Made by a program: the position numbers and the translations under genes
Notes under the pieces: model-generated
The model's database searches: none
What the model was told of the DNA's origin: nothing
What the model saw: only the letters and a program-made list of their open reading frames with translations
Origin: Dichomitus squalens LYAD-421 SS1
Taxonomy: Eukaryota > Basidiomycota > Agaricomycetes > Polyporales > Polyporaceae
Direction of reading: 5' to 3'
Assembly: GCF_000275845.1 (NCBI RefSeq)
Contig: NW_006766899.1
Span: 361,348-425,347 of the forward strand
Length of the DNA: 64,000 bases
Part shown: positions 12,365 to 24,331 of the stretch, in pieces
How positions within the stretch are numbered: position 1 is the first letter of the stretch
Layout: each line of letters begins with the position of its first letter

Positions 12365-13472
12365 ATGGCCACACAGGATGTATCGCCAACACTCCAGCTC
12401 CTCGAGAAGTCGGAGAAAATCTCCCAAGGAGCAGAAGCCGTGAGTACGAGTACGCGCAATGTGAATTATTCGCTAATCCCGACCTTTGTCCAATCTCAGA
12501 AAATCTACAGGGCGCAGCTTCATCCTACGCCATTCACATCCGAGTCCAATTCCGATGGGGAAAATGTGCTCCTAAAGTATCGCTTCCACAAGCAATACAG
12601 GCATCCGACGCTCGACGCGTCGTTAACAAAGTCGCGTGTAGCCGGGGAGGCGCGGGCTATCATCAAGTGTCTACGGCAAGTCTCCTGAACTCTGTTGCTC
12701 GTCCTCTCATGACTGAGGCCGTCTTCACCACACGTGCAGGTCAGGAGTGAACGTTCCAGGTATACGGATGGTCGACGCGGCCGAAGGTGTCCTCGGGATC
12801 GAGTGGATCGAGGGCAAGAGTGTACGGTTCCTTCTTGGGGGCGGCGCTGAATACGAGGGAGAGATCGTCGAGGATGCCGACGCACCCGAAGATGAAGACG
12901 AAGTCACAGAAGTGGAAGAGGAAGACCTCCTAAAGGAGTACGGGGTCTCAGCAGGTTTTCCCATTCTCTACCCCCGCCGTGATCTGCATGAAGGCTAAAT
13001 CCATGATGCTAGACGTCGTAATGGAGATGATCGGGACAGAACTCGCGAAGATGCACCAGGCGGACATCGTCCACGGAGACCTCACGACGTCCAATATGAT
13101 GCTCCGACATCCTGCATCGCCGAAAGGGCTCCAGCTGGTACACTCATCCATTCCCTCCTCGTCGACATGGCTGACGAATGCATGCGAAGGTGCTTATTGA
13201 CTTCGGACTCGCATACATATCGACCCTTGTCGAGGACAAAGCTGTCGACCTCTACGTCCTGGAACGTGCTTTCTCGTCCACCCACCCAGCATCTGAGGGC
13301 CTCTTTGCTGGGGTATTAAAGGCTTACGAGAAGAAGATGGGCAAGGACTGGGCAGCCATCTTGCGCAGATTGGAGGACGGTCAGCCTCTAGTACCCCTGT
13401 ATCTGTGTTTCATGTGACTGACACTACTTGACAGTACGACTCCGCGGGAGAAAGAGGAGTATGGTTGGCTAA
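12365..13472 (+). CDS. BUD32: EKC/KEOPS complex kinase/ATPase Bud32
   Basis: Small atypical protein kinase/ATPase of the KEOPS complex, required for the t6A modification of tRNAs and for telomere maintenance. Six exons: 12365-12439, 12500-12675, 12740-12954, 13013-13137, 13190-13379, 13435-13472, coding 272 residues, normal for the family. Visible motifs: ISQGAEA glycine-rich segment, LLKYRFHKQYRHPTLD with the ATP-binding Lys, catalytic loop HGDLTTSNMM, metal-binding IDFGLAYIS, and EDKAVDLYVLERAFSSTHP. The C-terminus RLRGRKRSMVG is the diagnostic basic tail. Intron 2 has a GC donor (GCAAGT at 12676), supported by frame. An insertion of about 25 acidic residues follows SVRFLLGGG. Confidence 0.95.
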
Positions 13473-14386
13473 CGTACATAGACTGTATGTACGGAAACGA
13501 CAAGAGCAGACAAGGATAACTACATGTAACATCAGAGAGCGCCCGTAGCGCCGACGACGAGGTGCATCGGTACGGGAAGGACCTGCGATAGAAGCAAGTC
13601 GTCAGTCACGAAGAACGCGCATGTATCAACCGTAACCAAAATTTGGAGGGTCTCAGAGAGAAGATAAACCCTAAGTAGGGCTCAATCATGCGAGAGCGTC
13701 GTACAACAACCTCTCGTCAGCAAGAACGCAGCGATACACATTTCTCATCATTGACAGCAGTCGCTAGTGTCCGGAACATAGCAGTGGTCAAGGAACAGAA
13801 CGGTACTCACATACTATATGACAAGCCCTCTAGGATTGGGAACACCTACTCATGTAGACAGGATTGTATTTACGGCCTACCATGAGGCTCGGCCTCGCAG
13901 GGCAATAAACGGGATCTAGAAGAAGAAGAAGAAGAACACCTACTCATTGCTTGACGCGTAGAAAGGATCGACTCTAGGGGCTACGGACAGGTACAGCCAG
14001 AGAACGGGAATCGACTTACCTCCAACCGCTCTCTCATAAGCAAGGTTTTGACGCGTCTCTGATCGCGCAGGAGACAATACCGCAGGACTGTGACATGGGT
14101 CCCGTGCTAACGGACATCCAAACTGTAGAGCCCTAGTTGCTTCGATCGCTGCGTGGCATGCAGCACGGAGGAGACGCGCTTGCGCAGGCTAGGCTGGGTT
14201 TGGGTTAAATGCATCAGATAATGACCTGGTATGAAACCCTCGCATTTAGGGTCCCTAGGGCACACGTCTAGGGTGGCAGCATACAGGCGGGAAGCTGTTT
14301 GTGAGGTGAACTACAGAACCGTGTCACCCGGCGACTGCAAGACGTACCTCTACGAATAAGCAATGCGCCGCTACCCCCATGCCTAC
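13473..14386. other. Non-coding interval, no gene seen
   Basis: About 900 bases between the BUD32 stop and the complex I subunit stop (converging genes). It holds a short GAA run near 13919 and several short open frames without motifs. Codon-like bias is absent. I see no RNA gene. Confidence 0.45.
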
Positions 14387-14788
14387 TCACTCGTCATCGT
14401 ATCCTGAGATCGCTCTCCTGGGCCTGTTCGGAACTACACGGGCACGAGTGCGTGAGCTCAGGCTCTCCAAAGAAGCGGCGCGCATAGAGCGTTCCTCTTC
14501 CCGACCAACACATATGCACGAAGCGCAGTACTCACCAGGGTAAGACGTTGGAATGGGCTCTGCAGGTTTCCAGCCAAGCGATTTACGGATTGGCGGAACG
14601 GTGACGACCATGACGGGGCCAATGAGGCCTATGATGACGGAGTAGAAAATGACGGGCTGCTCGTGGGCTTGCCGTTGCTGATGTAGGACAACAAACAATC
14701 ACATCAGTCGGGAAGATTGTCGCGAGCACTGGATTGGAGGGTTTATGCGCACAAGGTAGCGGTAGGTCCTGGTCCATGCAGCGGCCAT
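14387..14788 (-). CDS. NADH:ubiquinone oxidoreductase 9.5 kDa subunit (complex I)
   Basis: Accessory subunit of mitochondrial respiratory complex I (fungal NI9M/NUO-9.5 family), a small inner-membrane protein. Three exons: 14788-14753, 14677-14536, 14433-14387, coding 74 residues. The protein starts MAAAWTRTYRYLQRQAHE and carries the family segment PVIFYSVIIGLIGPVMVV as its single transmembrane helix. It then has PPIRKSLGWKPAEPIPTSYP and ends PNRPRRAISGYDDE. All splice sites are GT-AG and the phases match. The gene is easy to miss because no single exon is long. Identification rests on the near-complete motif order of the family. Confidence 0.92.
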
Positions 14789-15071
14789 GGTGGCGAATGT
14801 CGGAACGTTGGCCGTTGGCGTCTACCCGTCGTTGCAGAGTCACAGGCGTGAGTAACGTGTAGTGACGCTGTCACACTCTGCTGAACATCAGGTTGGGCGA
14901 CCCGATACCGGTTAGCATGGGTATGCTGGGGTATGATATACTTCTAATTACTCAACGGGTATCCTGAAATTATATGATATGTATAAAATTGTTGCATATC
15001 CGCGCATATATCCCTCATATACTATTGCCTTCCGTACCATTGTCACTGCCAAAATCCGACGACCTTCAAGT

Positions 15072-16967
15072 TCAAAGTTGCGGTCTGCCAAGTATTTCCT
15101 CCGTTCCAACTAGAGACTTCGGTGATACTGGTGGGGGTGTATCTGAATCAGAACTATCACCTTCACCCATGGCATCCACGGCAAGTAGCCCCTCCTCCAG
15201 AGAGGCATCTTGAGAGACAGATCTGCTCTTCGCAGTACCTCTCGTGGGTGTTTGCTTGCTCAGCTAGAGAGGAAGTTATAAGCCACCAGATATTACATCA
15301 TTATTGGACACTTACAGCTACGTATATTGCTGACGAAAGGATGATGACTGTGCCAATAATGGACAACGGCGGAGGAGTCGTGTGGAAGAACATTCGCTCG
15401 AAGACAAGTGCGAAGATGACCTAATCAGTGACGACAATTTATAGCACGAAAAGACCGAGCAAAGCATGTCAGACCGCTAACCTGGACATATATTGCCATG
15501 GTCCCTCTGCCTGCAGTTTCGCGCTGGAGTCCTGAGGTCATCGTCATCTATAGGTGGCGGCGGATCGGTTATCGTGTGCAGGATTAGCATCATCGAAAAC
15601 AGCTCACCTGAGCAGCAAAACCGCAGCCACTGACGGCTAGAATCATGGCCGAGCAAGATACATTGTCAGGTACCACACATTGAATCTGTGCGAACACCAT
15701 CCTGCGAATGTCTCTCAGTTGTCGAGACTGTCGCTGCAGTACCCACAGCATAGGACGTACAGTATTGGCGCGGTGAGAATGCAAAACAACGAGAACGCGC
15801 CAAGGTTGTGCATTGGATGCGCGCGCTTGCCAATTGCACGGATGGTCGTATCTGCAAGTGTGCCGCGAGTCGTATTGCTCAGATGGGATCCCGACTTGAC
15901 TAGGAATACTCACAAGCACTCGTAAGTCCCACGACTCCCAACAGAGCGACGCTGCAATAATAGAAGTGTGAGTGATGGGCGCAACGGTAGCATGCCTATG
16001 CACATACCTCACAGCAACCAGACGTTGCGCCGATGTGACAATTCTCAGAGATTCTGCCTCGTCGATTTGTTCATTCTGATGTTGTCGCCCAAATAGAAAC
16101 TCGGGTCGTGCAATTAGAACGACTCCAACGAAGCTGAACACTAGAGCAGATCGCAACAGATCAGTGCCTCAAGAAGGTCAAGAAAACTCACCGCTTGCAA
16201 TCATCTGTCTGGCAGTTAGATTCTCCTTGAGCAGAAGTGCCCCAGTGGCCGCAGTGCACATAGGCGTCAGGAAGGACAGCACGGTCACATCCGACAGCGA
16301 GAGATATTGCAGAGCATAGTAAGTCCCAAACAAGCCGACGAATCTTCAGGTAGAGATACATCAGTCATGATCTGGTCCTATCGGCGAACTCTTGAACTCA
16401 CCCTGACAAGCCCCGATACGCCAACAATGTTCGAATTCCCTTCGGGCCCAGTACCGGCTTTGGGACCTTGGTCACCGACCTGCAGCAAAGGTGATGATTT
16501 CATGACAGCCAACGCCTTCCCACCTCTGTTAGTGCAAACTCACATATATGCGACACAGACTACCCATGTCATCACCATCCGAACCCAAATGAGCTGCGCC
16601 GGTCCGAATTAAAGACATCCATCAGCAGTGTACGTCTACAGAGCTTCCAACGACGCCCATCCTATCCACTTGGACTCACCTCTAGTGGATGCACCGGCGG
16701 ATCGACTTCGTTGAGCTTCTTCACGAAGACGCTCATCAAGGATGCAAAGCCTTGCGACAGCGCGATCAGAAGTAATCCTGCATTGTCCCTGAAGAATGCG
16801 GTGAAGAGGCGTAGATAACGCCTCAGTGGCGTTCGTGCCGCAAGATCTTCGCCTCCAACAAGCTCCGGGCCCTCCAAGATATTCTCGCCCTCATCCGCTT
16901 CGTCAAGAGTTGCAAGGGACAAATATTCGTGGCCTGCGTCAGTTGTTTCGTCGTGCTGTGATCGCAT
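15072..16967 (-). CDS. EamA-type drug/metabolite transporter, SLC35G-like (copy 2)
   Basis: Paralogue of the transporter at 3172-5155; same fold and unknown substrate. Eleven exons add up exactly: 16967-16680, 16593-16544, 16479-16402, 16343-16192, 16140-16008, 15951-15914, 15851-15761, 15701-15608, 15547-15482, 15420-15316, 15263-15072 (428 residues). Core exons have the same lengths as copy 1. Motifs include YYALQYLSLSDVTVLSFLTP, FSFVGVVLIARPEFLFG, TIRAIGKRAHPMHNLGAFS and GLQRETAGRGTMAIYVQ. The N-terminus and C-tail diverge strongly from copy 1. All donors checked are GT, so this copy looks fully functional. Confidence 0.88.
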
Positions 16968-18666
16968 GCCTAACTACCAGGACCGCAGAGGGAGGCTAGA
17001 CGCAGAGACGATCTCGTGAGAACTTCGCTGTGTGTACCGATTGTACGAGGTAGGTAGTGCGGCACCGCGCGCTGTCGTGCGCTGATGATATTCCACCCAG
17101 GACTCGTACTCTCAATTCCTATAGCGTCCGGTGTGTGAGAGCGTCACCTAGATGAATGTGGACATGCCGGCGGCCGTCAGTAAATCTTCCGAGGTTTCAC
17201 AGCTCTTGAGACTTGTGGGATCTGTCGAGCACTTCTTGTTCCGCCGGCACTCCTGTCGTTTTCTACAGCCGACGCCTGAGGGGTTTATGGTCAAATCTGT
17301 ATGTGGTGTCAATGTGAGTACTCGTGAGCGTGCGGTGCCACCGCGAGGTGTGTAGCTGGGTTGGCAGGAAGCCAGGCCCTGCCGCCGTAGCAGAGACCGA
17401 TTAGTTTCATTGCACCTGTTAACCTTCCACGATCCCAAGTGGTACTTGGTCGTTATCAGGTTGCACTGCACCTTCTCGGCCCGCATACACAAGAAGCGCC
17501 AGCACCGTCGCTCCGGCGCCACCGGTGCATATCTGCAACGGCCTTCCATGTTACCACCATTGCTCTTGATTGGAAGACGGTATGAGACGTGTCGCAGGTG
17601 CGTCTTCTTTGACTCATGATCCTGGATAGACTTGAAGCTCAAAGCCGAGGATATTGTCGACGCGGCGCTCCTTGGGTAGGCTTCCATATCCGAGTCTGAG
17701 CCGCATTCCAATCGCTCAACACTGCGTACGTCACGGAGCCGTTCTCAGATTCGGGTCTCGACTGGTAGGTAGGCACTACTGTTGAATGTCGACCGTTCAG
17801 AATGTGAGCAAATTCTTAGCAGCTTGATCATCTCAGTCGACTGATGCAATCGCGGTGCACATCATAGACGGGTTTACGACTTGGTTTGTCTTTCAAGATG
17901 CATCCCCTTTCATTCCATGTGCGATGCTCGACGCGATTGTTCGCTAATTGTTTTTCAGACGATTTCGGGTATAACTCTAACTACAGATATAGCAGGCTTT
18001 CCCCCGTTCATCGACGCCACGCCTTGTGCGCAGTAGAAAATAACGTCTCAGTGCTATGTATCAAATTTGCACAGTGCCTGCGAATTAGGTCAATGTTCAG
18101 TGACAACTCACCATCGAATGCACACCAAGAGTTTCCAGCGGCGCTCAGCTCAAGGGCTTCTCCTGCAGCGTTGTCCACGGGCGTGGCACGCCTCAAACAG
18201 ACAGCTCGGATGACGACGTAGTGACCCCCGAGTCCTTACCCCATATTCCAACTTACCGTTCTAAGGATCACACATCATCGTGCGGCTCGCAACAAAAAGC
18301 TCCCGCCGGCAACCTCACGACTGTCTGCCTTCGTTTCGGTGCTGGGCGCTGATATCTCACAGTTCACAGGGAATCTCCGTGTTACTGCCGATCTGCTCCC
18401 ATACGGGGGACCGCAGTCAGGACGAGCGGGAGATTGACTCCGCGATCATCCGGATCCGTGTCCGCTGCAATGGATGTCCGTGTACTCACAGCCAATACTC
18501 GGACTTGGTCTTAGGTGTCAGTGGGACGGACCAGATGATTGACAGCAGCGAGCCGCCCGTGCCTTCTCCCATGTCCCACTGGCGTCCCCGGCATCAAGCG
18601 TGGTAGACTTATAATCAGGTTGTATGCGGAATGCACACGACCTGGATCCTAATCCCCGCGCTCGAT
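16968..18666. other. 1.7-kb interval without a supported gene
   Basis: Lies between two divergent genes (EamA copy 2 and DUF6534 copy 2). A 187-codon open frame on the minus strand (17711-17148) begins at TTG, has no recognised motif, and its second half is Cys/Arg-rich without coding character. Promoters of both neighbours must lie here. Confidence 0.4.
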
Positions 18667-20964
18667 ATGGCTGCTCCTCCCTCTGCGTCAAACACTACGG
18701 TCCCTTCAGGCAGTGCCTCCGCTAACCCGTTTGCAGCTCTCCCGGCGATCCCACCACTCGACGACACATTTGGCGCTCTGCTCATTGGGACATTTGTCGG
18801 GCTCATGTGAGTAACGCCTCTGTTATAGTCATGTTCCACTTTCATAGCCCACTCAGTCAGTATGGCTGGACCACGCATCAATGCTACCGCTACTTTCGCA
18901 TGTACCCCGAAGATACATGGCTGTTGAAAAGTCTTGTGCGTTCCTCAACTGAGCCTACCCGCGTTCATAGCTGACATAGCTCAAGGTTGCGGGTGTTCTG
19001 TAAGTCCCTCATGCGTGGCTGAGGACTCACACCACGTCTCGATTCACCTTCTTCGAACTTCGTATTTTTAGCCTTCTGGAGACATTTCACAGCGTCTTGT
19101 GCATGCACATATGGTGAGCTGATCGGTGGCGCCGCGGCCTCAGTTTTCGCGGCTGACATCGTAGCGTCTAGCTACTTCTATCTGACAACTAACTACTTCC
19201 ATCCGCTGGCTTTGCAAAGCGGGGTCTGGTGAGTCAAATGAACGTGACTGCTGTTCCGTAAGGCGCAGCTAACGCCGGTCATTATTAGGTCGATCAGCGT
19301 AAGTCGCGCATCTAGTGCGTCGAAGAACGAAGCACGAAGAGCTGACGCCCTTCCGACGGAAGCTATTGGGTGTAGTCACGGTACGCCTCTCTCACATGAA
19401 CTCGCCGCTCGCGCCACTTCGTCCAAGCTGGCGCACGGGTCCTCTGAGATACTAACAGGTAAATTGTCAGGGGGCGGTTATCTTCCTGTCACAATTGTAC
19501 GTCAGTCTCGCTATCTCGCCCTATTGGACGGCACGCGAATGATGCGACGTTTGTTTAGATTCTTCCTGCGCCGAGTTTATCTGAGTACGTGCACTACATC
19601 CCGCATGGCCATGTCATTCCTGAAGCGCAGCAGTTGGAAAGAAGTTCCGGCCCCTAGTATTTCTCTGCGTGAGTACGGTTTATTTCGTATCAGAAAAATG
19701 GGTCCCCTCATGGCTTCCTTAGGCACTATTTCTTTTGACAGAGCTTGGTGAGAAAGCATCTGGATGTAACATCGTGCAATCTATTGATCGCTCCAATCTT
19801 GCGCGTGTCATCTTCAGGCCTCGCGACCAGTGAGTGAAATAAGACTATATGACCTTCTATTGATCACCGTCAACTATGAACCAATCAGGCGTGACCGTCG
19901 ATACGTATGTCAAGCATCTGGTCATTCGTGCAGCGGTTGATCACTCACACGCTTCTGCAGCTTCATCCATCCGACTTTGCATAACTCGGACCAAGCGGTA
20001 TGTGCTCCAAAGCCGACTGTGCGAAGCATACACTTAGCCCTGCTTAGTGGATGAATTCCGCAGGAGTCGGGATAGCCGCGCTCTCGGACACGCTCGTTAC
20101 TGCTGCTCTTACGTTCTCATTGCACCGCAGCCGCACTGGTATCAAGCGGTATGGACACATTTTTGGCTCCTGAGTCCTCACGCTGATTTTGTTCTCATCG
20201 CACAGTACGGACTCGCTCATCGACGTCTTAATCATGTATGCGATCAACACTGGGCTCGTCACCGGGTAAGAATTGTAGCTCTGTTCTTCTCTTCTCCTTT
20301 TCTGAGTGCCCATGATCTCTGGTCTTCAGAATCGCGAATATCTTATCCTTCTGCTTCGTGAGTCTCCTTTTGCCTCTAGCGAGCACGCGGAGCATACCTC
20401 CCCGTCCTCTCTAGCGCCGATTGAGTACCTGTCTCTATGCGAAAATGGCTTACGAGAATTGCATCGCAGGCCATAGCCATGCCCAACAATCTCATCTATG
20501 CCGGCATCGACATCGTGGCTACAAAATGTAGGTCCCGTGAGCGCCGCACAGATCCTCGAACTGATGTGTGGTCGTAGTCTACGCGAACTCTCTGATGGCC
20601 GTGTACGTTTCCCGCTGTGACACTGTCGGATCCTTCTAATCTCACTTATCACTGATCAGGCTCAACTCCCGCCGGGCACTCGCCCAAAGCACGTCCGGGC
20701 TCGTGACTTCAAGCTCGATGAACATGTCTGTCCTCCCGCGGAATCGGGGGACGCGGGGAACGTTGAATCGAGGCCACCGCTCAAGTGTATGTCGACTGCT
20801 CCCCTCTACTGATACCGTAAAGTTGTATGCTGACGAAGATGGGCTGGGCTGTAGCCGACAATCGACATCATGGTCACAAAAGAAACGGTCGGCGGCGATG
20901 TGTCCTCTCATTCTTTGGCCAGATATGAGGACCATAAAGAGGAAATGCTTGGTATGGCCGTCTG
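18667..20964 (+). CDS. DUF6534 seven-helix integral membrane protein (copy 2)
   Basis: Second DUF6534 family member. Exon 1 (18667-18806) codes MAAPPSASNTT... and DDTFGALLIGTFVGL. Exon 2 (18857-18935) gives YGWTTHQCYRYFRMYPEDTW. Then come a 14-nt exon (18986-18999), 19072-19113 (LLETFHSVLCMHI), 19172-19228 (YFYLTTNYFHPLALQSGV) and a 10-nt exon (19289-19298). Later exons give GAVIFLSQLFFLRRVYL, GVGIAALSDTLVTAALTFSL followed by HRSRTG, STDSLIDVLIMYAINTG (the best family signature), YANSLMAVLNSRRALAQ and a polar C-tail ending EEMLGMAV. Middle exons between 19300 and 20040 were only partly traced. Same exon pattern as copy 1 at 5433-7732. Confidence 0.8.
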
Positions 20965-21352
20965 ATGTTTGGTAATTTATCACGCAGCGTGTTCCCATCT
21001 GTATTGATATCCCGACTATCTTTGCCCGGGAGCATGCGTTTAATTCCATCATTCTCGGAGGGTCAGCACTACCGTCCTTACAGTTGTTGTACTATTATGT
21101 TATACACTGAAGTCCTATCTATTGCGTCCGTAATGTTTCCCGATGATGATGATAATATGGTGGTGGGCTGAGTTTTGGGCCAGCCGAAGGTGAACATGAA
21201 TCGACGGTTTCGGTTCGTGACTGGAGTCACGAAGTTTTGACGGCGCGGGAGGCCGCGTCGACGCGCGATGTCTTCGCCGCTTGCCGCGAACAAGCACGCG
21301 TGCTCCCAGCCCGCTACCGCTTCCTTCCCGTCATCCTTCACAGTCCCTTCCT

Positions 21353-23021
21353 ATGCTTGCTAGTCGTCTCGCCCGCTGCTCTCGGTTCTCGTCTTCACCT
21401 TCATCATCGTCCAGAGCAATTCCTAAGCCGCTGCACCCAGTCGCGCGACAAGCCAAAGTCCGGAAATACAGTAATACCCCCTTCGACCGGCCTCGCTATG
21501 TGCGCTTCGGGGCGTCTGGCCCCGAAGAACCCGGGCAAGGGAAGGGGAGCCCATGGGACGTGCGGAACTGGGATAGGAATACGAAGGTAGCGGCGGGCAT
21601 CGGGGCATTCGTCGTGGGGTACTATGTGACGCAGTACGTATGTGCAGGCTTTGTATCTTGCGCCGACGATTTGTCCTAACGGACACGTTCGTTGCGTGAA
21701 GTCTTGAGAGGGTGCCAGAGACGGGTCGATGGCGTTTCATGGACATCAGCCCGAAGTACGAGTCTCAGGTGCGTTTTCCCATCTCCATGATGTAAGAATG
21801 GAACGAGATATATCTCCTCTGTTTGATAGCTCGCAGAGGCGTCGCATCAAGAGCTGCTGCAAGAATTCAAGGGCAAGGTCCTCCCACCAAAGCACCCCAT
21901 CACCAGACACGTCCGCCGGGTCACACAGCGCATCCTGGAAGCAAATGACCTTGGCACACTCGACGCTCCAGACGTCCATCGCCCAAAGGGAGCCGACGAC
22001 GTGTGGTCGTTTGACCAGCAGGACCAGCTGCCACCCGAGGTCGGTGGGCCGAAGCAGTGGCATCTCTTTGTGGTGGCGGACGACAAGGTTGTTAACGCTA
22101 TGGCGGCGTACGGTGAGTGGACAGGAAGTGTATGCCGTACAATCTAGAGTCGTTGACCTATCAGACGCGTAGGGAACATCGTGGTTTTTACTGGCATTCT
22201 GCCAGTAGCTAAGGACGAGGACGGACTGGCTGCTGTTCTAGGTCACGGTAAGCTTCTCGTAACCAATACAGTGCTCGTGGTTCTGTTAGCTCTCGCTGAC
22301 CTGCTACCCCCATAGAAATCGGACATGCAGGTACATCTCTGAGCAGCTGTATGCGCGCATACACCTATGACTGACGTTTGTATGTACAGTCGCGCGGCAT
22401 GCATCAGAACGATATTCGTCGTTGAAGGTCTTCATCCTTCTCGCGCTCATTCTCGACATGGTAGGTATCCCCTTCTCAAGTGCCACAACCCGTCTCCTGT
22501 ACGACCTGCCGAATTCCCGGACAATGGAGTATGAAGGTCCGTGGCCTAAATCTACTCAAAGCCATCTTGCGATCTAAATCCTCTGGCGTTTTGCTTCAGC
22601 CGACAAGATCGGCATCCGCCTTTCCTCTCGCGCATGTTTCGACCCGAACGCAGTACCAGAGTACGTCCTCCCTGCGCACGCTCGCGACCTATCGGCCATA
22701 TATGACGTCTGTTGCTACAGGATGTTCAGCCGTCTCGGCAAGCTGGAACAAGCCATGGGCAGCCGGCACATCGACTTCCTCACCACACACCCGGCCTCAG
22801 AGAAGCGTTCTGCGGTGTGTTGTGTCAATCTCGCCCAATGCCCTATACGCGAGTGCTCACGATCGCTTTCTCAGATTTTGCGGGAAATGCTGCCAGAAGC
22901 GTACGCGGTGCAAGCGGCAAGCCCTACGTGCGGGGCCACGGCGGACCACATGGCTGCATTCAGGGATTCGTGGCTGGGCGACCTGAATCCCGACAGGATG
23001 TCGGAAACTCGATGGTCATAA
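21353..23021 (+). CDS. OMA1: Mitochondrial inner-membrane metallopeptidase Oma1 (M48)
   Basis: Zinc peptidase of the M48 family acting in mitochondrial inner-membrane quality control. Nine exons fit an exact frame: 21353-21633, 21702-21768, 21830-22112, 22173-22247, 22316-22330, 22390-22536, 22600-22660, 22721-22814, 22875-23021 (389 residues). The N-terminus MLASRLARCSRFSSSPSSSS is a typical arginine/serine mitochondrial presequence. A transmembrane stretch VAAGIGAFVVGYYVT follows. Domain motifs: NIVVFTGILPVAKDEDGLAAVLGHEIGHAVARH (HExxH) and MEYEADKIGIRL (third zinc ligand). The HExxH is assembled across a 15-nt exon with introns on both sides. The chosen ATG best fits the presequence; longer in-frame starts exist. 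Confidence 0.92.
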
Positions 23022-24149
23022 AGAACGGGGCAGCGCATGACGGCCTAGCTAGAGCGGACATACTCGAGACGACGGGGGCTGTGACCTGTTCTCATTGGGG
23101 AGGGAGACGTCAACTACACACTACTCATTATCACCGTTGCATATCCTGACCCTAGCAGGGAGTTAACATGAGCAAAAGATCACGTCGGTCTCCACAGCGC
23201 CCTCGCCTGTCCCGTGCGTTCCGAGTCCTTCCAACTCCTCCCCTCTTGCCACACAACGAGCGCCGAATCGTTTGCAGCCATACCATCGTGCCCAACGATA
23301 CGGACCGACCCGATTTCCCAGTCTCAGTATCGCGCCGGCTCAGTGCAGCCTCTAATTCTGCGCGCGAGATTCGTTGTGAGCTTGAGCGGCCCTTCCTGAT
23401 TCTCTGGTAATTCGCAAGTCTCAATCGCCTCACTTCGACGTCCTCGACGTCCAAGCTATACGGAATGACGCACTTTGTTCTCGTGACAAAATTCACGAGA
23501 TGACGAGTAGACTCCTTATCTCAGAGGGATGGGCCGTCCTCGCAAGCAAGCCGCACCACGACATAGTCCGCTGAAGATGTTCTAGTCCCCAAGGCAAACA
23601 CGCTGCGAGCGAAAATCCTCCGCATCATCGTGATTCACTCCTGCAGTCGCCTGAAGGCCTGTTCGCTTCACCGTAAAGCGCAGGCGTGTTGATCCCGAAG
23701 ATACCCAACATTCAGCATACTGATGATCAAATAGCGGTTCACTGTTTTGAGGTCACTAAAGAGATAATGCTGACACGAGTAACGTAACAAGAAGTTATGA
23801 TACTTCTCGCCGAATACGAAAGGGTTGTAAGGAAAAGTGGAACGACCTTATGTTAATGCGGCCTCTAAGGTTAAAACCAAAGTTTTGTCTGATGAGTATG
23901 AAAAACAGTGTCCTTTTCCATCGATTTTCCGATTTTAATGAAGGATGGGTCAGGAAGATGATATATTGATGCTCTCGCCGATCTGGGAGCTGCTGGTCTT
24001 CTCGATGCAGGACAAGCCGACTCAGGTGTAGTCGCCGTTGCGGCAGGCAATCTATAAATACTGGCGTATTGAGTAGGACAGGGAGCTCTCGAAGCAAAAC
24101 AATGCCGCCTATTACGTAGGGAAGCAAAAGATCTTTCTCAGTCACACAG
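23022..24149. other. Interval between OMA1 and tRNA-Glu, no gene seen
   Basis: An 80-codon ATG frame (23168-23410) has no intron or motif support. The rest is AT-richer and looks non-coding. It holds the OMA1 3' end. Confidence 0.4.
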
Positions 24150-24221
24150 TTCCGACACGGGGAATCGAACCCCGGGCTATCGCGTGAGAGGCGATAATGT
24201 TAGCCACTACACCATATCGGA
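24150..24221 (-). tRNA. tRNA-Glu (anticodon CTC)
   Basis: On the minus strand a 72-nt cloverleaf reads TCCGATATGGTGTAGTGGC at the 5' end. Acceptor strands TCCGATA/TGTCGGA pair with one G-T. The anticodon arm has loop TCTCA within GCCTCTCACGC, giving anticodon CTC. The T-arm is GGGGTTCGATTCCCC. No intron. This is the standard eukaryotic tRNA-Glu layout. Confidence 0.95.
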
Positions 24222-24331
24222 CGACATTCTGGAGACAAACATGCTGATCTCAAGATTTATAAAGCCCCAACTGTCCTAGGCAGCGAGGCCCAACCTCACC
24301 AGGTCGAGCGGGCGCAACACCAACGCTTGCT

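Noticed and set aside
17148..17711. 187-codon minus-strand frame next to EamA copy 2
   Set aside because: Begins at TTG, no motif, Cys/Arg-rich second half; a short real exon cannot be excluded but is not supported.
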